The position numbers were made by a program, and so were the translations under genes. A stretch of DNA of 7,987 nucleotides from CAVPRW01 sp046727435 [NCBI: bacterium] (GTDB lineage: Bacteria > Tectomicrobia > Entotheonellia > J063), in the NCBI GenBank assembly GCA_046727435.1, contig JBKPCR010000087.1:1-7987 (forward strand), written 5' to 3'. The notes below the pieces were generated by a model, which made no database searches, was not told the origin of the DNA, and worked only from the letters and a program-made list of their open reading frames with translations. How positions within the stretch are numbered: the first letter of the stretch is position 1; every line of letters begins with the position of its first letter. This document shows, piece by piece, positions 6,153 to 7,987 of this stretch.

Positions 6153-6360
6153 CGATCGGGAAGTCCCTAGAAGGGTGAGCTGTCAATCACTCCGGGCGCT
6201 GCGCAGTGCTGACCATGGTGGCCATCTTTAGACAGCAGAAAAACCAAACATGTGGCGAGATGCATCCGCCCTCCGACGGTTTACGTAAGTCATCCTGGAC
6301 CACCATGCCCTACTGTCTGCGATGAAGCATGCGACGTGATGGCCACTTGATACCAGTCCT

Positions 6361-6374
6361 GCTGCTGGAGCAGC
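6361..6374. repeat. Inverted repeat, operator-like (site 1)
   Basis: GCTGCT-gg-AGCAGC is a perfect 6-bp inverted repeat with a 2-bp spacer in the divergent spacer. Its centre is 30 bp, about three turns, from the next inverted repeat, whose arms begin with the similar GCTGTT. Paired, phased dyads suit a dimeric regulator or sigma-54 activator. No binding protein can be named. Confidence 0.35.
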
Positions 6375-6387
6375 AAATTGTTGCCAG

Positions 6388-6407
6388 GCTGTTGGATAGA
6401 CAACAGC
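6388..6407. repeat. Inverted repeat, operator-like (site 2)
   Basis: GCTGTTG-gataga-CAACAGC is a perfect 7-bp inverted repeat with a 6-bp spacer. It lies about 380 bp upstream of the inferred dikinase start and about 500 bp before the binding-protein ATG. No T-run follows, so a regulator site is more likely than a terminator. Confidence 0.4.
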
Positions 6408-6613
6408 GTGGGTGAACAGCCTGCATCCGGCTATCTGACGCCCGACAGCGCTATACGCCATTTTATTTAAATATAACAATGACGTATGAAACTTTTAATG
6501 ACATCGTTGGTTGATGGCATCGAATATGCTGGTTGCTCCCGCAGCCTGCTACATCAGACCGCACAAGATTTGTATACATGATCAGCAGTAGTACATCCCC
6601 CGGCACTTCATGC

Positions 6614-6648
6614 TTCCCCCTTTGACAAAGAGGGGCAGGGGAGGAATT
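6614..6648. repeat. Dispersed intergenic repeat-like hairpin (CCCCCTTTG...CAAAGAGGGG)
   Basis: CCCCCTTTG followed at once by ACAAAGAGGGG and CAGGGGAGGAATT forms an imperfect dyad. Read on the minus strand it is the AATTCCTCCCCTGCCCCTC-TTTG-type sequence. Similar C/T-rich then G/A-rich dyads recur between genes in many environmental bacterial genomes. Only one copy is present here, so its repeat status is from general knowledge and not shown by this window. Confidence 0.45.
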
Positions 6649-6913
6649 GGTCAGCGACGTCACACGCTGGTGTACCAATGTGGTGTGGTTTGATCGAGCA
6701 TTCGGCATGACGTGGACGATCCCCGATACTCCGACGCGAGCCCCGACCTCTCCATCGCCAAGAATACGGTAGGGCTGACGTGGCAGTCGTGAATCGAGCC
6801 CTAGATCTAGCTCATTACATGCGTGTGAACACCGAAGCAGAACTGGAAATAGGGGGCATGACGCCATCGGCAGATGTCGGGACCTGTCACGCACGCAGAC
6901 ATAAGGGAGGAGT

Positions 6914-7987
6914 ATGCTTCACCACCGCAGACTTCAAGCTAGAGGACTGATGGGCATCGTGTTGTTCTTGATCCTCTTAGGGGCCATGGTCGCTGCTGTG
7001 TGCACGCAGCGGCCACAACTCGGGTTCATACCCATCTCTCCTGCCTTGGCAGCAATAGCAAGCCAAGGAGCCTTCCCTCAGGCTGGGGTGGATGGCGTCC
7101 CGGCAGCGGTCGAGCAGTTGACCGTCGCCTTCGACGGTTGGGGGGGAGATGTCATCGACCCCTGGCAATACATCGGTACCGGAATGCTACAAAGCTACTT
7201 GAATTTACGGCTCCTGCATCGGGATGAGCAGATGCAGGTGGTACCGCTGTGGGCCACCGAATGGCGGCAGGCCAATGAAGGGATCTACTTCACCCTCAAT
7301 CCGAAGGCCAAATGGCAGGATGGTACGCCGGCCACCGCAGAAGACTTCAAGGCTAATGTCGAAGCCTTGCTGGGAAAGTACGCTCCCGACTTCAAAGGCA
7401 CGCCCAGAATCGGGCAATTCAAGCGGGTGGTCCAGGAGGTGCAGATCATCGATCCGCTCCATGTGTTGATCAAGACCGAGATGCCCGACCCGAGCTTCTT
7501 CTCGCTCGTCAGTGGTGCCAATTATCATCAGGTCTGGTTTGGACCTAGCGCATACCTCAAGAAGGTGGGCCATGAGGGATACATCAAAAAGCCCGTCGGG
7601 GGCGGGCCCTATCAGCTCAAAACCTTCAAGCCTGGTGAGCGCATCGTCTGGGAGCGCTGGGAGGATTTCTGGGGCGATTATGCGTATTGGCAGAAACCCC
7701 AGCATCGTCTGATGGAATGGCTCCAGGTGCCCGATGATGCGGCGCGCTTCGCTCTGCTACGGGGCAAACAGGTGGATATGGTGGTCAATATCCCGTATGC
7801 CATCGCCAAGGACCTGCCCCGCTCGGAGTCGAACAAGCGTGGCGTCAATCCCCACAAGGGGCCCATCTGGACCCAGACCCATCTGGCGAACGGCAAGATG
7901 CAGATCACCTTCGACGCCGAGTTCATCATCCAAGAAAAGTTGGCGGGCTGGGAGGCCTTGCAAGATGACCCCACGCTCAAGCCGAAA
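6914..7987 (+). CDS. ABC transporter substrate-binding protein, family 5 (peptide/opine/nickel type), 3' end outside window
   Basis: The frame runs from ATG 6914 to the window end, 358 residues without a stop. Family-5 binding proteins are usually over 500 residues, so roughly a third is missing. The N-terminus has a basic region (HHRRLQAR, 3-10) and a hydrophobic segment at 11-29, as in an export signal. C30 is preceded by V29, so AAVC is not a standard lipobox; cleavage after ALA near residue 46 or an uncleaved anchor are alternatives. Family motifs are clear: FTLNPKAKWQDGTPATAEDF (126-145), the usual W.DG.P.TA.DF signature, and GGGPYQLKTFKPGER (229-243) with VWERWEDFWG (245-254). Such proteins capture peptides, opines, sugars or metal chelates for an ABC importer; ligand unknown. 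GGGAGG at 6905-6910 lies only 3 nt before ATG 6914. ATG 6950 is possible but would remove the basic n-region. The importer genes would be expected to the right. Confidence 0.88.
   Translation, partial: MLHHRRLQARGLMGIVLFLILLGAMVAAVCTQRPQLGFIPISPALAAIASQGAFPQAGVDGVPAAVEQLTVAFDGWGGDVIDPWQYIGTGMLQSYLNLRLLHRDEQMQVVPLWATEWRQANEGIYFTLNPKAKWQDGTPATAEDFKANVEALLGKYAPDFKGTPRIGQFKRVVQEVQIIDPLHVLIKTEMPDPSFFSLVSGANYHQVWFGPSAYLKKVGHEGYIKKPVGGGPYQLKTFKPGERIVWERWEDFWGDYAYWQKPQHRLMEWLQVPDDAARFALLRGKQVDMVVNIPYAIAKDLPRSESNKRGVNPHKGPIWTQTHLANGKMQITFDAEFIIQEKLAGWEALQDDPTLKPK

Larger units (their letters stand above)
5962..6913. other. Long divergent intergenic region (about 950 bp)
   Basis: This spacer separates the minus-strand dikinase genes from the plus-strand binding-protein gene. 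It holds the -24/-12 promoter at 6030-6044, inverted repeats at 6361-6407, an AT-rich patch at about 6460-6500 in otherwise GC-rich sequence, and a repeat-like hairpin at 6614-6648. Open frames of 83 and 143 codons exist on the minus strand (6479-6228 and 6894-6463), but their products show no domain, no good start site and no coding-like pattern. I see no tRNA, transposase or clear gene. It may hold an undetected regulatory RNA or decayed sequence. Confidence 0.6.

Noticed and set aside
6463-6894. 143-codon minus-strand frame in the long spacer
   Set aside because: It runs through the repeat-like hairpin and the AT-rich patch, has no clear ribosome-binding site and matches no family I know.
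6858-6950. 30-codon upstream frame containing a GTCH motif, ending TGATG at an alternative binding-protein start
   Set aside because: It is too short and has only one Cys near the His (no CxxCH), so it is not a haem site. The binding-protein start at 6914 overlaps it and fits a signal peptide better.

Overview
This is a GC-rich bacterial window with mostly complete, well-spaced genes. A signal-peptide DUF2845-type protein, a strong candidate sigma-54 promoter and a peptide-type ABC transporter binding protein suggest a Gram-negative-like, metabolically versatile bacterium, such as a proteobacterium or an uncultured relative. The sequence alone does not fix the taxon. No rRNA, tRNA, CRISPR array, transposase or complete insertion sequence was found.

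Layout. Bases 1-633 (+) are the C-terminal part of an M20-family amidohydrolase/peptidase. It converges on a minus-strand pair: a 58-residue unrecognised protein (1453-1277) followed by a secreted DUF2845-like protein (1237-896). Two hairpins lie in the convergent gap. Next comes a minus-strand block, read right to left: a stand-alone ATP-grasp protein of the PEP synthase/PPDK N-terminal family (5961-5074), a 546-residue partner with a helical region and a C-terminal phospho-histidine swivelling domain (4968-3328), and an FAD-dependent oxidoreductase/epoxidase-like protein (3021-1660). A spacer of about 950 bp (5962-6913) follows. It holds a near-consensus -24/-12 promoter reading into the ATP-grasp gene, operator-like inverted repeats, an AT-rich patch and a dispersed-repeat-like hairpin. 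From 6914 (+) to the window end is the start of a family-5 (peptide/opine/nickel type) substrate-binding protein.

How the genes may work together. The two dikinase proteins together have the ATP-grasp, helical and His-swivel layout of rifampin phosphotransferase, but divided into two genes. Neither carries the pyruvate-binding TIM barrel of true PEP synthase. A two-protein ATP-grasp plus His-protein division is known from phenylphosphate synthase of anaerobic phenol degradation. The inference is a dikinase that phosphorylates a small molecule other than pyruvate, probably under sigma-54 control, with a flavin oxidoreductase encoded just downstream. The substrate cannot be read from the sequence. 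This split dikinase/flavoenzyme locus is the most interesting part of the window.
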